Both the position numbers and the translations under genes were made by a program. DNA of 64,000 nucleotides, taken from the NCBI GenBank assembly GCA_003724185.1, contig RHGM01000001.1, positions 186,001 to 250,000 on the forward strand. Direction: 5' to 3'. Shown here piece by piece: positions 49,426-59,381 of the stretch (position 1 is its first letter; every line of letters starts with the position of its first letter). The DNA is from Porphyrobacter sp. IPPAS B-1204. Lineage in GTDB: Bacteria > Pseudomonadota > Alphaproteobacteria > Sphingomonadales > Sphingomonadaceae. Below the pieces are notes generated by a model. It saw only the letters and a list, made by a program, of their open reading frames with translations, was not told where the DNA came from and made no database searches.

Positions 49426-49731
49426 TTACCCCTTCATCCGGTTGATATCGTCAACCGCGATAGAACCGCGGGTGCGGAAATAGATCACCAGGATCGCCAG
49501 CCCGATCGCCGCCTCGGCCGCAGCCACAGTCAGCACCAGCATCGCGAAGACCTGGCCGACCAGATCCTGCATGAAAGCGCTGAAGGCGACGAGGTTGAGG
49601 TTCACGCTGAGCAGGATCAGCTCAACCGCCATGAGGATGACGATCACGTTCTTGCGGTTGAGGAAAATCCCCAACACGCCCAGCACGAACAGGATCGCGC
49701 CCACGGTGAGATAATGTTCGATCCCAATCAT
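49426..49731 (-). CDS. nuoK: NADH-quinone oxidoreductase subunit K
   Basis: A 101-residue subunit of complex I with three helices. The two membrane glutamates essential for the proton path are in [13 protein letters not shown] and [12 protein letters not shown]. The short C-terminal loop ends DDINRMKG. The ATG at 49731 overlaps the nuoJ stop as ATGA; the open frame extends upstream in another gene's shadow. Confidence 0.97.
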   Translation of the reverse strand: MIGIEHYLTVGAILFVLGVLGIFLNRKNVIVILMAVELILLSVNLNLVAFSAFMQDLVGQVFAMLVLTVAAAEAAIGLAILVIYFRTRGSIAVDDINRMKG

Positions 49732-50351
49732 AGCTCGACCCCTTGCCCGACTTCCGGGTTCTTCATCACGGTTGCATCTTCCGGTCGGCGGCGGATCTGC
49801 TTGCCCACATCCTGCCGCGCGCGCGCGCCGGGCTTGGGCGGCTGGAAGGTCAGAACAATCGCGCCGATCATCGCGACCAGCAGGATGATGCCGGCGATTT
49901 CGAACAGCAGGATGTATTTGCCGTAAAGCAACCCGCCCAAGGCTGCGATATTGCTGGTATCGGCAGCCTGCGCCGCCGTGCCGTCGGGCGTGCCAAGGGT
50001 GATGCCGCCCGCACTGTAAGCGCCCACAGCCAGCAACAACTCGGCCAGCAGGATCGCCGCGATCACCAGCCCCAGCGGCGCGTTGCGGCTGAAGCCTGCG
50101 CGCATCGCGGCAAAATCGATGTCGAGCATCATCACGACGAACAGGAACAGCACCGCGACCGCGCCCACGTAGACGATCACCAGCAGCATCGCGATGAACT
50201 CCGCGCCCACCAGCACCATCAGCCCCGCGGCGTTGAAGAACGCCATGATCAGCCACAGCACCGAATGCACGGGGTTCTTCGCCATGATGGTCATCACGGC
50301 GGCAGCGACAACAATGGTCGCAAAGAAATAGAAGGCGATGGCCTGTATCAT
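49728..50351 (-). CDS. nuoJ: NADH-quinone oxidoreductase subunit J
   Basis: A 207-residue membrane subunit of complex I with five helices and a soluble C-terminal tail. [27 protein letters not shown] is the conserved segment with the pi-bulge helix that transmits quinone reduction to the membrane arm. The ATG at 50351 begins the first helix; upstream in-frame sequence has no similarity. 128 bases separate it from nuoI, the only sizeable gap within the operon. Confidence 0.95.
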   Translation of the reverse strand: MIQAIAFYFFATIVVAAAVMTIMAKNPVHSVLWLIMAFFNAAGLMVLVGAEFIAMLLVIVYVGAVAVLFLFVVMMLDIDFAAMRAGFSRNAPLGLVIAAILLAELLLAVGAYSAGGITLGTPDGTAAQAADTSNIAALGGLLYGKYILLFEIAGIILLVAMIGAIVLTFQPPKPGARARQDVGKQIRRRPEDATVMKNPEVGQGVEL

Positions 50352-50479
50352 TTCGATCCCTATCCTCCGATCCGCCCCTGTGTGAGCTTCCCGAAGGCCC
50401 GTCCTTACTGAACCCGAAGTGTGCATGCGGGCTTTGCCAAGCTCAGCCCGAGCGCGTGTTGTTCTGTTATCGGCGCGCC

Positions 50480-50965
50480 CTAGCGGTAGGGTGCGTCGGC
50501 TTCAAGATTGGCCGCGATGGCCCGTTCCCATTTGTCACCATTCGCGAGGAGCTTGGCCTTGTCGTAGAGCAGTTCCTCGCGGGTTTCGGTCGAATATTCG
50601 AAGTTCGGCCCCTCGACGATGGCATCGACCGGGCAGGCTTCCTGGCAGAAGCCGCAGTAAATGCACTTGGTCATGTCGATGTCGTAGCGTGTGGTGCGGC
50701 GGCTGCCGTCCTCGCGCGGTTCGCTCTCGATGGTGATCGCCTGCGCGGGGCACACGGCCTCGCACAGCTTGCACGCGATGCAGCGTTCCTCGCCATTGGG
50801 ATAGCGCCGCAGCGCATGCTCACCACGGAAGCGGGGCGAGAGCGGGGCCTTCTCGAAGGGGTAGTTGATCGTCACCTTGGGCTTGAAGAAATACTTCAGC
50901 GTCAAGGCGTGCGCCTTGAGGAATTCCCAGAGGGTGAACGATTTGATGAGGTGGGAAACGGTCAT
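50480..50965 (-). CDS. nuoI: NADH-quinone oxidoreductase subunit I
   Basis: A 161-residue iron-sulfur subunit carrying the N6a and N6b clusters that lead electrons to NuoB. Two ferredoxin motifs are visible: [12 protein letters not shown] (about residues 60-71) and [12 protein letters not shown] (about 99-110). The N-terminal amphipathic helix touches the membrane. Its ATG overlaps the stop of the 153-residue protein gene by ATGA, not nuoH as in most operons. Confidence 0.97.
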   Translation of the reverse strand: MTVSHLIKSFTLWEFLKAHALTLKYFFKPKVTINYPFEKAPLSPRFRGEHALRRYPNGEERCIACKLCEAVCPAQAITIESEPREDGSRRTTRYDIDMTKCIYCGFCQEACPVDAIVEGPNFEYSTETREELLYDKAKLLANGDKWERAIAANLEADAPYR

Positions 50966-51423
50966 TGTGATTGCCTCATGAGTGGCATTGGGTGGACGGC
51001 CGAACAAAACCCCGTCGCGGTTTCGTACTCGACACCATTCGCTTCGTCCGGATCGTGCACGACGGTGACGAAAGCCCGCGAGTAACCACTGCCCTGCCGA
51101 TACTCCCTCACTTCGATCCTTGCAGCCCCTGAGCGAAAGCTCCATTCGGTAACCGAAGTCCTGCCTTGGGTAACAGTGTTCACCTCGCTCGCCGCCACGT
51201 CTCGCACCGCAGCGACCCCGGCCGCCTCGAATTCCTCGATCGACCCCTTTGCAGGTTTATTCGACATTAGTCCCCGATCGATCCATAGGGTGACGAGCTT
51301 TGACTCATCTCGGCGCGTAGCGAGCCGACACTCATATCGTCCCCTAAAATGATTAGGCATATCGACCGTTGCAGGCACCGATTGCGCGGCCGCCATAAGC
51401 ATGATTCCTGCTAACAGCATCAT
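50962..51423 (-). CDS. Unrecognised exported protein inserted between nuoH and nuoI
   Basis: A 153-residue protein that I do not recognise. The first 14 residues are a short signal peptide ([15 protein letters not shown]), followed by a mature part with two or three Cys and a beta-rich composition. The gene overlaps nuoH and nuoI by four bases on each side, so it is translated within the nuo transcript. Its middle uses codons rare in the neighbouring genes (AGG, CGA, GGA, CTA, TCA), and the DNA is visibly less GC-rich, a sign of late arrival. A role in complex I is not implied by sequence. Confidence 0.65.
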   Translation of the reverse strand: MMLLAGIMLMAAAQSVPATVDMPNHFRGRYECRLATRRDESKLVTLWIDRGLMSNKPAKGSIEEFEAAGVAAVRDVAASEVNTVTQGRTSVTEWSFRSGAARIEVREYRQGSGYSRAFVTVVHDPDEANGVEYETATGFCSAVHPMPLMRQSQ

Positions 51424-52466
51424 CCGAAATGCCCCGTCGCCATCAGGTAGCCGCTAGTCACCGCGACAAACAGCAGGCTCATCGGCAGGAACACCTTCCA
51501 CCCGAGGCGCATCAGCTGGTCGTACCGGTAGCGCGGCACGGTCGCCCAGATCCAGCTGAACATGAAGAAGAAGATGAAGGTCTTGAGCAGGAACCAGATG
51601 ATCCCCGGCACCATGTAAAGCACCGGAATGTCGAGCGGCGGCAGCCACCCGCCCCAGAACAGCAGCGTGTTGAGCGAGCACATCAGCAGGATGTTGGCAT
51701 ATTCACCCAGCCAGAACAGCGCGAAGCTCATCGAGGAATATTCGGTCTGGTAGCCCGCGACGAGCTCGCTCTCCGCCTCGGTCAGGTCGAAGGGCGCGCG
51801 CGCGGTTTCGGCCAGCGAGGAGATGAAGAACACCACCCACATCGGGAACAGCAGCGGGTGCACGACATAAGCATTGATCACGCCCAGCCCGAAGCCGCGC
51901 TGCTCATTGACGATGCCGCTGAGGTTGAAGGTGCCGGCAAAAAGCACCACGCACACCAGAACGAAGCCGATCGAGACTTCATAGGAAATCATCTGCGCCG
52001 AAGCGCGCATCGCCGAGAAGAACGGGTATTTGGAGTTCGACGCCCACCCGCTCATCACCACGCCGTAAACCCCCATCGAGGAGATCGCGAGGATGTAGAG
52101 CAGGCCGACATTGATATCGGCCAGCACCCCGCCCTCCCAGAACGGAATCACCGCCCAGGCCGCGAGCGCCACGGTGAAGGTGATGATCGGGGCGAGCAGG
52201 AAGATACCCTTGTTCGCGGCTGACGGGATGATGGTTTCCTGCAGGAACACCTTGAGCCCGTCGGCGAAGCTCTGCAGCAAGCCGAACGGCCCGACCACGT
52301 TCGGCCCGCGCCGCATCATGATCGCGCCCAGCACCTTGCGGTCGACGTAAATCACCATGGCGACGCTGAACATGACGAGCAGCGAGATCACGATGATCCC
52401 CGTCAGCGTCGCGACGGTCCAGGCCCATTCGTAGCTGAGGCCGAGAGATTGGAAAAAGGCGGTCAT
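51420..52466 (-). CDS. nuoH: NADH-quinone oxidoreductase subunit H
   Basis: A 348-residue subunit of complex I that forms much of the quinone cavity. It has eight or nine helices. The conserved [20 protein letters not shown] loop and the acidic segment [20 protein letters not shown] are both intact. The start overlaps the nuoG stop as ATGA. Confidence 0.97.
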   Translation of the reverse strand: MTAFFQSLGLSYEWAWTVATLTGIIVISLLVMFSVAMVIYVDRKVLGAIMMRRGPNVVGPFGLLQSFADGLKVFLQETIIPSAANKGIFLLAPIITFTVALAAWAVIPFWEGGVLADINVGLLYILAISSMGVYGVVMSGWASNSKYPFFSAMRASAQMISYEVSIGFVLVCVVLFAGTFNLSGIVNEQRGFGLGVINAYVVHPLLFPMWVVFFISSLAETARAPFDLTEAESELVAGYQTEYSSMSFALFWLGEYANILLMCSLNTLLFWGGWLPPLDIPVLYMVPGIIWFLLKTFIFFFMFSWIWATVPRYRYDQLMRLGWKVFLPMSLLFVAVTSGYLMATGHFG

Positions 52467-54478
52467 TCCGCAGCCTCCTTCACATCGGCCCCGTGGAGCA
52501 ATTCATCCGAACAGCGCTGCATCACTTCGCTCGCGCGGGCGATGGGGTTGGTGAGGTAGAAGTCCTTGATCGGATAGGCCGCAAGCTCGCCTTCGAACTT
52601 GGCACCGCTTTCCGCCTTGGGGAGCGCGCCGTAATCGGCGAGGCCTTCTTCGCCCAGCGCGGGGACGGCGGCGATCATCTTGGCCTGCAAGGCTGCAAAG
52701 CTGTCGAAGCCGACGGTCACGCCCAAAGCATCGGCCAGCGCACGCAAAATCGTCCAGTCCTCGCGTGCGTCACCGGGGGCAAACACGGCCTTCTCGGCGA
52801 ACTGCACCCGGCCCTCCGTGTTGACGTAAGTCCCGTCCTTTTCGGCATAGGACGCGCCCGGCAGAATGATGTCGGCGTGATGCGCGCCCTTATCGCCGTG
52901 GTGGCCGATATAGACCTTGAGGCTCCCGGCAAACGCGCCGTAATCCATCTCGTCCGCGCCAAGGCTGAGCAGCACCTTGGGCGCCGCCGCAGCCACTTCG
53001 CCCATGCCGCCCGGAACGGTGAAATCGAGCATCAGCGAAGCCATCCGCGCCGCCGAAATGTGCAGCACGTTGAAGCCATTCCAATCGTCACGGATAAGCC
53101 CGAACTTGTCGACCAGCTTGAGCGCCGCCGGAAGCGCGCCCTTGGCGAGCCCTGCCGCGCCAAGGATCACCGCCGGACGCTTGGCTGACTTCATGACGTC
53201 ACCCAATTCCTTGGGCACGCGGTTCAGCAGCTTGAGATCCGAACCGAGGAACGTCGCCGGATAGGTCGGATCCCAATCGGGGCCGATGATGTAGACCTTG
53301 GCCCCCGCCTTCACCGCCTTGCGCAGGCGGACGTTGAGCAGCGCGGCTTCCCAGCGGACATTGCTGCCGACGATCAGGATCGCGTCGGCGGTTTCGATCC
53401 CGGCAAAGGTGCTGTTGAAATTCACTGCCGCGAGGTTCGACACGTCATAGGTCATGCCGGTCTGACGCGCTTCGGTCAGCTGCGAGCCGCAGGCGTTGAC
53501 CAAAACCTTGGCCGCAAACATCGTCTCGGCATCGAGCAGATCGCCCGCCACCGCCGCGATGCTGGCCTTGTCGCCTTCGAGCGCGCCCGCGATCATGCCG
53601 AAAGCCTCGGTCCAGTCAGCAGGTTGGAGCTTGCCGTCACGGCGCACCCACACGCGATCGAGGCGGCGCTTGGTCAGACCATCGACCTGATAGCGGCCCT
53701 TGTCCGACAGCCACTCCTCGTTGACGTCATCATTGACGCGCGGCAGCGCGCGCATCACTTCGCGGCCCTTGGAATGGAGCGTGATATTCGCCCCCACCGC
53801 GTCCGATACGTCGATGCTGAGCGTCTTCTTCAACTCCCACGGTCGAGCTTCAAACGCGTAAGGCCGCGAGGTGAGCGCGCCGACCGGGCACAGGTCGATC
53901 ACATTGGCGCTGAGTTCATGCGCCGCCGCCTGCTCAAGGTAGGTGGTGATCTGCATATCCTCGCCGCGGTACAGGGCGCCGATTTCGTCCACGCCCGCGA
54001 TCTCTTCCGAGAAGCGCACGCAGCGGGTGCAGTGGATGCAGCGGGTCATGATCGTCTTGATCAGCGGGCCCATGTATTTCTCGGTCACCGCGCGCTTGTT
54101 CTCGTGATAGCGCGATCCGCCGCGGCCATAGGCGACCGCCTGATCCTGAAGATCGCACTCGCCGCCCTGATCGCAGATCGGGCAATCGAGCGGGTGGTTG
54201 ATGAGCAGGAACTCCATCACCCCTTCGCGGGCCTTCTTGACCATCGGACTGTCGGTCCGGATTTCCTGACCCTCGGCAGCGGGCAGCGCGCAGCTTGCCT
54301 GCGGCTTGGGCGGTCCGGGCTTCACCTCGACCAGACACATGCGGCAATTGCCCGCAATGCTGAGCCGTTCGTGATAGCAGAAACGCGGGATTTCCTTGCC
54401 CGCCAGCTCGCACGCCTGCAGCACAGTCGCGCCCGCCGGGACTTCGATTTCCTGACCGTCTACGGTGACCTTGGGCAT
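52463..54478 (-). CDS. nuoG: NADH-quinone oxidoreductase subunit G
   Basis: A 671-residue iron-sulfur subunit. The N-terminal 2Fe-2S domain uses the cysteines of [15 protein letters not shown] (about residues 35-49). The His-ligated N5 region is [19 protein letters not shown] further 4Fe-4S motif is [12 protein letters not shown] molybdopterin-oxidoreductase-like domain without cofactor follows to the C terminus. Its ATG shares one base with the nuoF stop (TAATG). Confidence 0.97.
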   Translation of the reverse strand: MPKVTVDGQEIEVPAGATVLQACELAGKEIPRFCYHERLSIAGNCRMCLVEVKPGPPKPQASCALPAAEGQEIRTDSPMVKKAREGVMEFLLINHPLDCPICDQGGECDLQDQAVAYGRGGSRYHENKRAVTEKYMGPLIKTIMTRCIHCTRCVRFSEEIAGVDEIGALYRGEDMQITTYLEQAAAHELSANVIDLCPVGALTSRPYAFEARPWELKKTLSIDVSDAVGANITLHSKGREVMRALPRVNDDVNEEWLSDKGRYQVDGLTKRRLDRVWVRRDGKLQPADWTEAFGMIAGALEGDKASIAAVAGDLLDAETMFAAKVLVNACGSQLTEARQTGMTYDVSNLAAVNFNSTFAGIETADAILIVGSNVRWEAALLNVRLRKAVKAGAKVYIIGPDWDPTYPATFLGSDLKLLNRVPKELGDVMKSAKRPAVILGAAGLAKGALPAALKLVDKFGLIRDDWNGFNVLHISAARMASLMLDFTVPGGMGEVAAAAPKVLLSLGADEMDYGAFAGSLKVYIGHHGDKGAHHADIILPGASYAEKDGTYVNTEGRVQFAEKAVFAPGDAREDWTILRALADALGVTVGFDSFAALQAKMIAAVPALGEEGLADYGALPKAESGAKFEGELAAYPIKDFYLTNPIARASEVMQRCSDELLHGADVKEAAE

Positions 54479-55770
54479 TACTCGGCTGCCTCTTGGAATT
54501 GCGCGTTGTGTTCGTTGATCCGCCGCTCAAGCTCGGGGCGGAAGTGGCGGATCAGGCCCTGGATCGGCCAAGCCGCCGCATCACCCAGCGCGCAGATGGT
54601 GTGGCCTTCGACCTGCTTGGTGACTTCCTGCAGCATGTCGATTTCCTCGATGGCCGCGTCCCCGGTGCGCAGGCGCTCCATCATGCGCCACATCCAGCCC
54701 GTGCCTTCGCGGCAGGGGGTGCACTGGCCGCAGCTTTCGTGCTTGTAGAAGTAGCTGAGGCGGCTGATCGCGCGGACGATGTCGGTCGACTTGTCCATGA
54801 CGATCACCGCCGCCGTGCCGAGGCCGGAACCCAGCTCTTTCAGCCCGTCAAAGTCCATCGGCGCATTGCGGATTTGCGCCGCGGGAACCAGCGGCACGGA
54901 CGAACCGCCGGGGATCACCGCCAGCAGATTGTCCCACCCGCCGCGAATGCCGCCGCAGTGCTTTTCGATCAGCTCTTCAAAGCTGATGCTCATCGCTTCC
55001 TCAACAACGCAGGGCTTGTTCACATGGCCCGAAATCTGGAACAGCTTGGTGCCCTTGTTGTTCTCGCGCCCGAAGCTGGAGAACCACGAGGCGCCGCGCC
55101 GCAGGATCGTCGGCGCGACCGCGATGCTTTCGACGTTGTTGACCGTGGTCGGGCAGCCATAGAGCCCCGCGCCCGCAGGGAACGGGGGCTTCAGGCGCGG
55201 CTGGCCCTTCTTGCCTTCGAGGCTCTCGATCATCGCGGTCTCTTCGCCGCAGATGTAGGCGCCCGCGCCGCGGTGCATGAAGACGTCGAAGTCATAGCCC
55301 GAACCGCAGGCGTTCTTGCCGATCAACCCGGCTTCATAAGCCTGATGGATCGCGGCCTGCAGCACTTCGGCCTCGCGGATATATTCGCCGCGCACATAGA
55401 TATACGCCGCCCGTGCGCGCATCGCGAAGCCGGCGACCAGCGCGCCTTCGACCAGCTTGTGCGGATCGTGGCGGAGGATTTCGCGGTCCTTGCAGCTGCC
55501 GGGTTCGGATTCGTCGGCATTGATGACGAGGAAGCTCGGGCGACCGTCACGCGATTCCTTGGGCATGAAGGACCACTTCAGCCCCGTAGGGAAGCCCGCC
55601 CCGCCGCGACCGCGCAGGCCGCTCGCTTTCATTTCCTCGATGATCGCGTCCGGCCCGCGTGCCAGCAGCGCCTTGGTGTCGTCCCAATCGCCGCGCGCCT
55701 GCGCTGCCTTCAGGCCCCAGTCCTGGAAGCCATAGACGTTGGTGAAGATGCGGTCCTTATCCGCGAGCAT
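54478..55770 (-). CDS. nuoF: NADH-quinone oxidoreductase subunit F
   Basis: The NADH-binding flavoprotein subunit, 430 residues, where NADH reduces FMN and electrons enter the cluster chain. The glycine-rich FMN/NADH region is [14 protein letters not shown]. The N3 cluster motif is [10 protein letters not shown] with the fourth Cys in [11 protein letters not shown] choose the ATG at 55770, because AAGGA lies about eight bases before it; an ATG at 55779 is also in frame. The start overlaps the 3' end of the preceding small gene by 14 bases. Confidence 0.96.
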   Translation of the reverse strand: MLADKDRIFTNVYGFQDWGLKAAQARGDWDDTKALLARGPDAIIEEMKASGLRGRGGAGFPTGLKWSFMPKESRDGRPSFLVINADESEPGSCKDREILRHDPHKLVEGALVAGFAMRARAAYIYVRGEYIREAEVLQAAIHQAYEAGLIGKNACGSGYDFDVFMHRGAGAYICGEETAMIESLEGKKGQPRLKPPFPAGAGLYGCPTTVNNVESIAVAPTILRRGASWFSSFGRENNKGTKLFQISGHVNKPCVVEEAMSISFEELIEKHCGGIRGGWDNLLAVIPGGSSVPLVPAAQIRNAPMDFDGLKELGSGLGTAAVIVMDKSTDIVRAISRLSYFYKHESCGQCTPCREGTGWMWRMMERLRTGDAAIEEIDMLQEVTKQVEGHTICALGDAAAWPIQGLIRHFRPELERRINEHNAQFQEAAE

Positions 55771-55945
55771 TGCTGCCATCCTTCTTTTTGGCGCGCTTGA
55801 TGCGCACCAGCGAAATCACCTGAAACACGAGGCCGAGGCCCATCACGATCACGCCCATCTCGAACGGGCCGGTCACCGTCAAAATCGCGCCCAGCGCAAA
55901 GCCGGTAAGACCGAGGATCGCGAACATCAGCGTCAGCGGGTTCAT
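55757..55945 (-). CDS. Small two-helix membrane protein upstream of nuoF
   Basis: A 62-residue protein of unknown function with two hydrophobic helices (about residues 2-20 and 25-45) and a strongly basic end ([10 protein letters not shown]). The ATG at 55945 overlaps the stop of the 48-residue gene as ATGA, and its end overlaps the start of nuoF by 14 bases, so it depends on translation within the nuo transcript. Such overlap on both sides argues for a real gene. It could be a lineage-specific complex I accessory subunit, but nothing proves this. Confidence 0.6.
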   Translation of the reverse strand: MNPLTLMFAILGLTGFALGAILTVTGPFEMGVIVMGLGLVFQVISLVRIKRAKKKDGSNARG

Positions 55946-56088
55946 CCGATCGCTCCCGATTGCCACAGGCCCGCGAGCACTGCGATGATGAGCAGGATCA
56001 CGCCGACGCGCACCAGCCCCATCAGCACCTTGTAGGCGATGAAGGCGAGGATCAGCGCGCCAAAGATGGAGACGACAGAGGTCACCAT
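55942..56088 (-). CDS. 48-residue membrane protein between nuoE and the next small gene
   Basis: A short reading frame on the minus strand encodes a protein of 48 residues that starts MVTSVVSIFGALILAFIAY and ends WQSGAIG. Two hydrophobic stretches are separated by KVLMGLVRVG. The ATG at 56088 overlaps the nuoE stop by seven bases and its TGA overlaps the next ATG. Its length is below most gene-finder limits, so it is easily missed. Function unknown. Confidence 0.55.
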   Translation of the reverse strand: MVTSVVSIFGALILAFIAYKVLMGLVRVGVILLIIAVLAGLWQSGAIG

Positions 56089-56750
56089 TCCCCCCGGTAA
56101 TCGTGGTTCTCGGTCACCATGTCCTTAAGCGTGGTCGGCCCGCCCGAAGGCTCGGAGGTGTGCCGCCCCGGCTCCTGCGTGCCGGCCTTGGGGGTTTCGC
56201 CCGCAGCCAGCGCATCGAGCACCGCGTCGAGGCGTTCGGGGGTCAGGTCTTCGTAATTGTCGTCGTTGATCTGGACCATCGGCGCGGTTGCGCAATTGCC
56301 CATGCATTCGACCTCGGTGAGGGTCCACAGCCCGTCCGCCGAAATCCCGCCCTTCACCATCCCGCGCTTCTTGCAGGCGGTCATGATGTCGTCCGAGCCG
56401 CGCAGCATGCAGGGCGTGGTGCCGCACACCTGCACGTGGAATTTGCCGACGGGCTTCAAGTTATACATGAAGTAGAAGCTGGCGACTTCGAGAACGCGGA
56501 TCACCGGCATTCCGAGATACTGCGCCACATATTCGATCACCGGCAGCGGCAGCCAGCCTTGCGTATCGGTCTCCGAACCGACCTGGCGCTGGGCGAGATC
56601 GAGCAGCGGCATCACCGCCGAGCGCTGACGCCCCTCGGGATACTTGGCGATGTGCCAATCAGCGGTTTTCTTGTTCTCCGGCGTCCACGCGAAGCCGCAC
56701 CAGCGGGCGCGCAGTTCCGGGGTGTCGGGAGCGGGGGTACGGTCAGCCAT
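56082..56750 (-). CDS. nuoE: NADH-quinone oxidoreductase subunit E
   Basis: A 222-residue thioredoxin-fold subunit with the 2Fe-2S cluster N1a. The cluster cysteines lie in VCGTTPCMLRG and ECMGNCATAP (about residues 118 to 165). The C-terminal 40 residues form an unusual Gly/Pro/Thr-rich extension that ends NHDYRGEW. The first twelve residues ([12 protein letters not shown]) are nearly the same as in the gene just upstream. The ATG at 56750 shares its A with that gene's stop (TAATG). Confidence 0.94.
   Translation of the reverse strand: MADRTPAPDTPELRARWCGFAWTPENKKTADWHIAKYPEGRQRSAVMPLLDLAQRQVGSETDTQGWLPLPVIEYVAQYLGMPVIRVLEVASFYFMYNLKPVGKFHVQVCGTTPCMLRGSDDIMTACKKRGMVKGGISADGLWTLTEVECMGNCATAPMVQINDDNYEDLTPERLDAVLDALAAGETPKAGTQEPGRHTSEPSGGPTTLKDMVTENHDYRGEW
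56709..56750 (-). repeat. Start-region repeat, copy at nuoE
   Basis: The first 42 bases of nuoE match the first 42 bases of the upstream NTF2-like gene at about six mismatches, mostly silent. This copy begins with ATG; the other with GTG. Confidence 0.8.
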
Positions 56751-57142
56751 TAGCGGATGAACTCCACGCGAGAGCACTTGTCGCCCTCAAAGGAATAGAC
56801 GGCCACGACCTCGAAGGGCTCGACCAGCGGCGAGCCGTCCGTCGCGGGGCCGCGCGTAACGTGTTCGCGCATCAGCACGTAATTGCCGATGGCCTGTGCA
56901 TCCACGATTTCAGCCCGGTTCTGCGGCCAGCGCGCGAAGGCGGCGGCGAGGCCTGCGCGGGTGCCGTCCTTGCCTTCCCGCACGACATCGCCGCGATAAT
57001 TCGCTTCACAGGCATCGTCGGTCATGAAGGCGACATAGGCATCGACGTCCTGCGCGTTGTAGGCGTCGATCATGGCCTTGGCCGTGGCAAGAATGCGATC
57101 GCGCATTTCGGAGGTATCGGGAGCGGGGGTACGATCAGCCAC
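56750..57142 (-). CDS. SnoaL/NTF2-like protein within the nuo operon
   Basis: A 130-residue protein with the cone-shaped NTF2-like fold signature: an N-terminal helix pair (RILATAKAMIDAYNAQDVDAYVAFMTDDACE) followed by beta strands ending VEPFEVVAVYSFEGDKCSRVEFIR. The family includes isomerases, cyclases and binding proteins, so no reaction can be assigned. The start is a GTG at 57142. Its first twelve codons ([12 protein letters not shown]) repeat those of nuoE. It overlaps the gene on either side and lies between nuoD and nuoE. Confidence 0.75.
   Translation of the reverse strand: MADRTPAPDTSEMRDRILATAKAMIDAYNAQDVDAYVAFMTDDACEANYRGDVVREGKDGTRAGLAAAFARWPQNRAEIVDAQAIGNYVLMREHVTRGPATDGSPLVEPFEVVAVYSFEGDKCSRVEFIR
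57101..57142 (-). repeat. Start-region repeat, copy at the NTF2-like gene
   Basis: Second copy of the 42-base start region, 392 bases upstream of the nuoE copy on the transcript. The conserved core is the run coding for ADRTPAPDT. Confidence 0.8.
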
Positions 57143-57374
57143 GGGCTTTTCTCAAATTCATCACGCGCGATACAATCAAAACTACGAACTCAATCAATGC
57201 ACCAACCGCCAGAACCGCCGTCAAGCCGAGCATCGCGAAAGCCCATCCGAAGCTTGCGCCTTTGCTCAAGTCGATGAGGTCGGCCACGAAGTCGAAGACC
57301 AAAAAGAGAGCTAAAGCCAGGCCCAAAGCGGTTGCCGCCATAGTTGCAATATATCGGGGTGACCTGATCCTCAC
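57135..57374 (-). CDS. Small membrane protein after nuoD
   Basis: A 79-residue protein with two transmembrane helices (about residues 12-32 and 46-68) and a basic C-terminal end (VMNLRKARG). Function unknown. I choose the GTG at 57374 because GGGGAG lies eight bases upstream and because it overlaps the nuoD stop as GTGA, the same style as other joints in this operon. An ATG at 57341 is the conservative alternative. The codons (TTA, TTT, GTA, AGA) are poorer in GC than in the nuo genes, which hints at acquisition. Confidence 0.6.
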   Translation of the reverse strand: MRIRSPRYIATMAATALGLALALFLVFDFVADLIDLSKGASFGWAFAMLGLTAVLAVGALIEFVVLIVSRVMNLRKARG

Positions 57375-58582
57375 CGATCGCACTCCCCAAACACAACGTC
57401 GATCGCGCCAAGAATGGCGGTCGCATCAGGCAGCATGTGGCCCTTGGACATGAAGTCCATCGCCTGAAGGTGCGAGAAGGCGGTGGGGCGGATCTTGCAG
57501 CGGTAGGGCTTGTTGGTGCCGTCGCTGACGAGATAGACGCCGAACTCGCCCTTGGGGCTTTCGGTCGCCACGTAAACCTCGCCCGCGGGCACATGGAAGC
57601 CTTCGGTGTAGAGCTTGAAGTGGTGGATCAGGCTTTCCATCGACTGCTTCATCTCGCCGCGCTTGGGGGGCGAGACCTTGCCGTCGGTGCTCGCAATCGG
57701 CCCCTGCGGCATGTCGCGCAGGCACTGGCGGATGATCTTGGCGCTTTCGTAGACTTCCTTCACGCGCACCATGAAGCGGTCATAGCAGTCCGAATTTGTC
57801 CCAACCGGAATGTCGAATTCCATCCGGTCATAGACATCATAGGGCTGGCTCTTGCGCAGATCCCACGGAATGCCCGCGGCGCGGATCATCGGGCCGGAGA
57901 AGCCCCAGGCCACCGCATCATCGCGGCTGACCACGGCGATATCGACATTGCGCTGCTTGAAGATGCGGTTGTCCATGACGAGACTCATCGCGTCCTCGAA
58001 CAGCTGGAAGAAGCGGTTGTCGAGCCAGTCGCCGATATCGACCAGCAGCTTTTCCGGCACGTCCTGATGGACGCCGCCCGGGCGGAAATAAGCGCTGTGC
58101 ATCCGCGCGCCCGACGCCCGTTCGAAGAAGTTGAGGCAGTCCTCGCGCAGGTCCATGATCCACAGGTTCGGCGTGAACGCGCCGACATCGAGGATGTGCG
58201 CGCCCATATTGAGCATGTGGTTGCAGATGCGGGTCAGCTCGGCGAACAGCACGCGCAGATATTGGGCCCGGATCGGCACTTCGAGGTTCAACAGCTTCTC
58301 GATGGCGAGCACATAGGTGTGCTCCATCGCCAGCGGCGAACAGTAATCGAGCCGGTCGAAATAGGGCAGCGCCTGAAGATAGGTCTTCTGCTCGATCAGC
58401 TTTTCGGTGCCGCGGTGGAGCAGGCCGACGTGGGGATCGATCCGTTCGATCACCTCGCCATCAAGCTCCATCACCATCCGCAGCACGCCGTGCGCGGCGG
58501 GGTGCTGGGGGCCGAAGTTGATCGTGTAGTTGGTGATGACCTCGCCCGTGGTGGTCAGCGATTCTTCGCGTTGCATGCTCAT
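57371..58582 (-). CDS. nuoD: NADH-quinone oxidoreductase subunit D
   Basis: A 403-residue peripheral subunit related to the large subunit of NiFe hydrogenases, which lines the quinone site with NuoB and NuoH. The loop [13 protein letters not shown] holds the conserved His pair, and RADFIPVG-like [12 protein letters not shown] region and the C-terminal DVVFGECDR are intact. It is separate from NuoC, unlike in E. coli. The start overlaps the nuoC stop as ATGA. Confidence 0.97.
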   Translation of the reverse strand: MSMQREESLTTTGEVITNYTINFGPQHPAAHGVLRMVMELDGEVIERIDPHVGLLHRGTEKLIEQKTYLQALPYFDRLDYCSPLAMEHTYVLAIEKLLNLEVPIRAQYLRVLFAELTRICNHMLNMGAHILDVGAFTPNLWIMDLREDCLNFFERASGARMHSAYFRPGGVHQDVPEKLLVDIGDWLDNRFFQLFEDAMSLVMDNRIFKQRNVDIAVVSRDDAVAWGFSGPMIRAAGIPWDLRKSQPYDVYDRMEFDIPVGTNSDCYDRFMVRVKEVYESAKIIRQCLRDMPQGPIASTDGKVSPPKRGEMKQSMESLIHHFKLYTEGFHVPAGEVYVATESPKGEFGVYLVSDGTNKPYRCKIRPTAFSHLQAMDFMSKGHMLPDATAILGAIDVVFGECDR

Positions 58583-59370
58583 CGTCCGCCCTCCTTCGAG
58601 GTGGCATCGGGCGCGCCGGGGGCGGGCTTGCCGCTGTCTTTCTGGTCGGGCGCCGGAGGTGCGACAGGCTTGGCGGCGGCTTCGTCTGCCTTCTTGCCTG
58701 CGCCGGTATCACCCGGCTTTTCGGTGGTCTTGGGCTCGGCCACGGTCGGCGCGCCGCGCGATTTCTCGTCACCCGGCAGCACGTAATCCGCGCCCTCCCA
58801 CGGGCTGAGGAAATCGAACGTCCGCATTTCCTGCGCCAGCACGACAGGTTCGTACACCACGCGCTTTTCCTCCTCGGAATAACGCAGTTCGGTGTAGCCC
58901 GTCATCGGGAAGTCCTTGCGGAACGGGTGGCCTTCAAAGCCGTAATCGGTGAGGATGCGGCGCAGGTCCGGGTTGCCGGCGAAGGTCACGCCATACATGT
59001 CGAACACCTCGCGTTCGAGCCAGCCCGCATTGGGCCACAGCGTCGTGACGGTCGGCACAGGGGTATCCTCGGAGGCCGAGCACTTGACCATCACGCGGTG
59101 GTTCTTCGTCAGGCTCTGCAGCATATAGACGACCTCGAACCGCTCGGGGCGCGAGGGGTAATCAACCCCGGCGATTTCCATCAACTGCTGATAGGCGTGA
59201 TCATCGCGCAGGATCTGGAGCACGCGGGCAATCGCGTCGCGTTCCACCCGGAACACCAGCTCGCCATGCGAGTCATAGGATTCAATCAGCCAGACGCTGA
59301 TCGTCTCGCTGATGGCGTCGATCACGCCCTCGTTCGAAGCGAACTTCGGGGCGGAATGGAGAACAGCCAT
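58579..59370 (-). CDS. nuoC: NADH-quinone oxidoreductase subunit C with long C-terminal tail
   Basis: A 263-residue peripheral subunit of complex I. The core (residues 1-200) shows the family signature [36 protein letters not shown]. The last 60 or so residues are a Pro/Ala/Lys/Glu-rich low-complexity tail that most NuoC proteins lack or have shorter. The ATG at 59370 is chosen because family similarity begins there, although the frame is open upstream. It follows nuoB after 11 bases. Confidence 0.95.
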   Translation of the reverse strand: MAVLHSAPKFASNEGVIDAISETISVWLIESYDSHGELVFRVERDAIARVLQILRDDHAYQQLMEIAGVDYPSRPERFEVVYMLQSLTKNHRVMVKCSASEDTPVPTVTTLWPNAGWLEREVFDMYGVTFAGNPDLRRILTDYGFEGHPFRKDFPMTGYTELRYSEEEKRVVYEPVVLAQEMRTFDFLSPWEGADYVLPGDEKSRGAPTVAEPKTTEKPGDTGAGKKADEAAAKPVAPPAPDQKDSGKPAPGAPDATSKEGGR

Positions 59371-59381
59371 GGTCCTGACCC

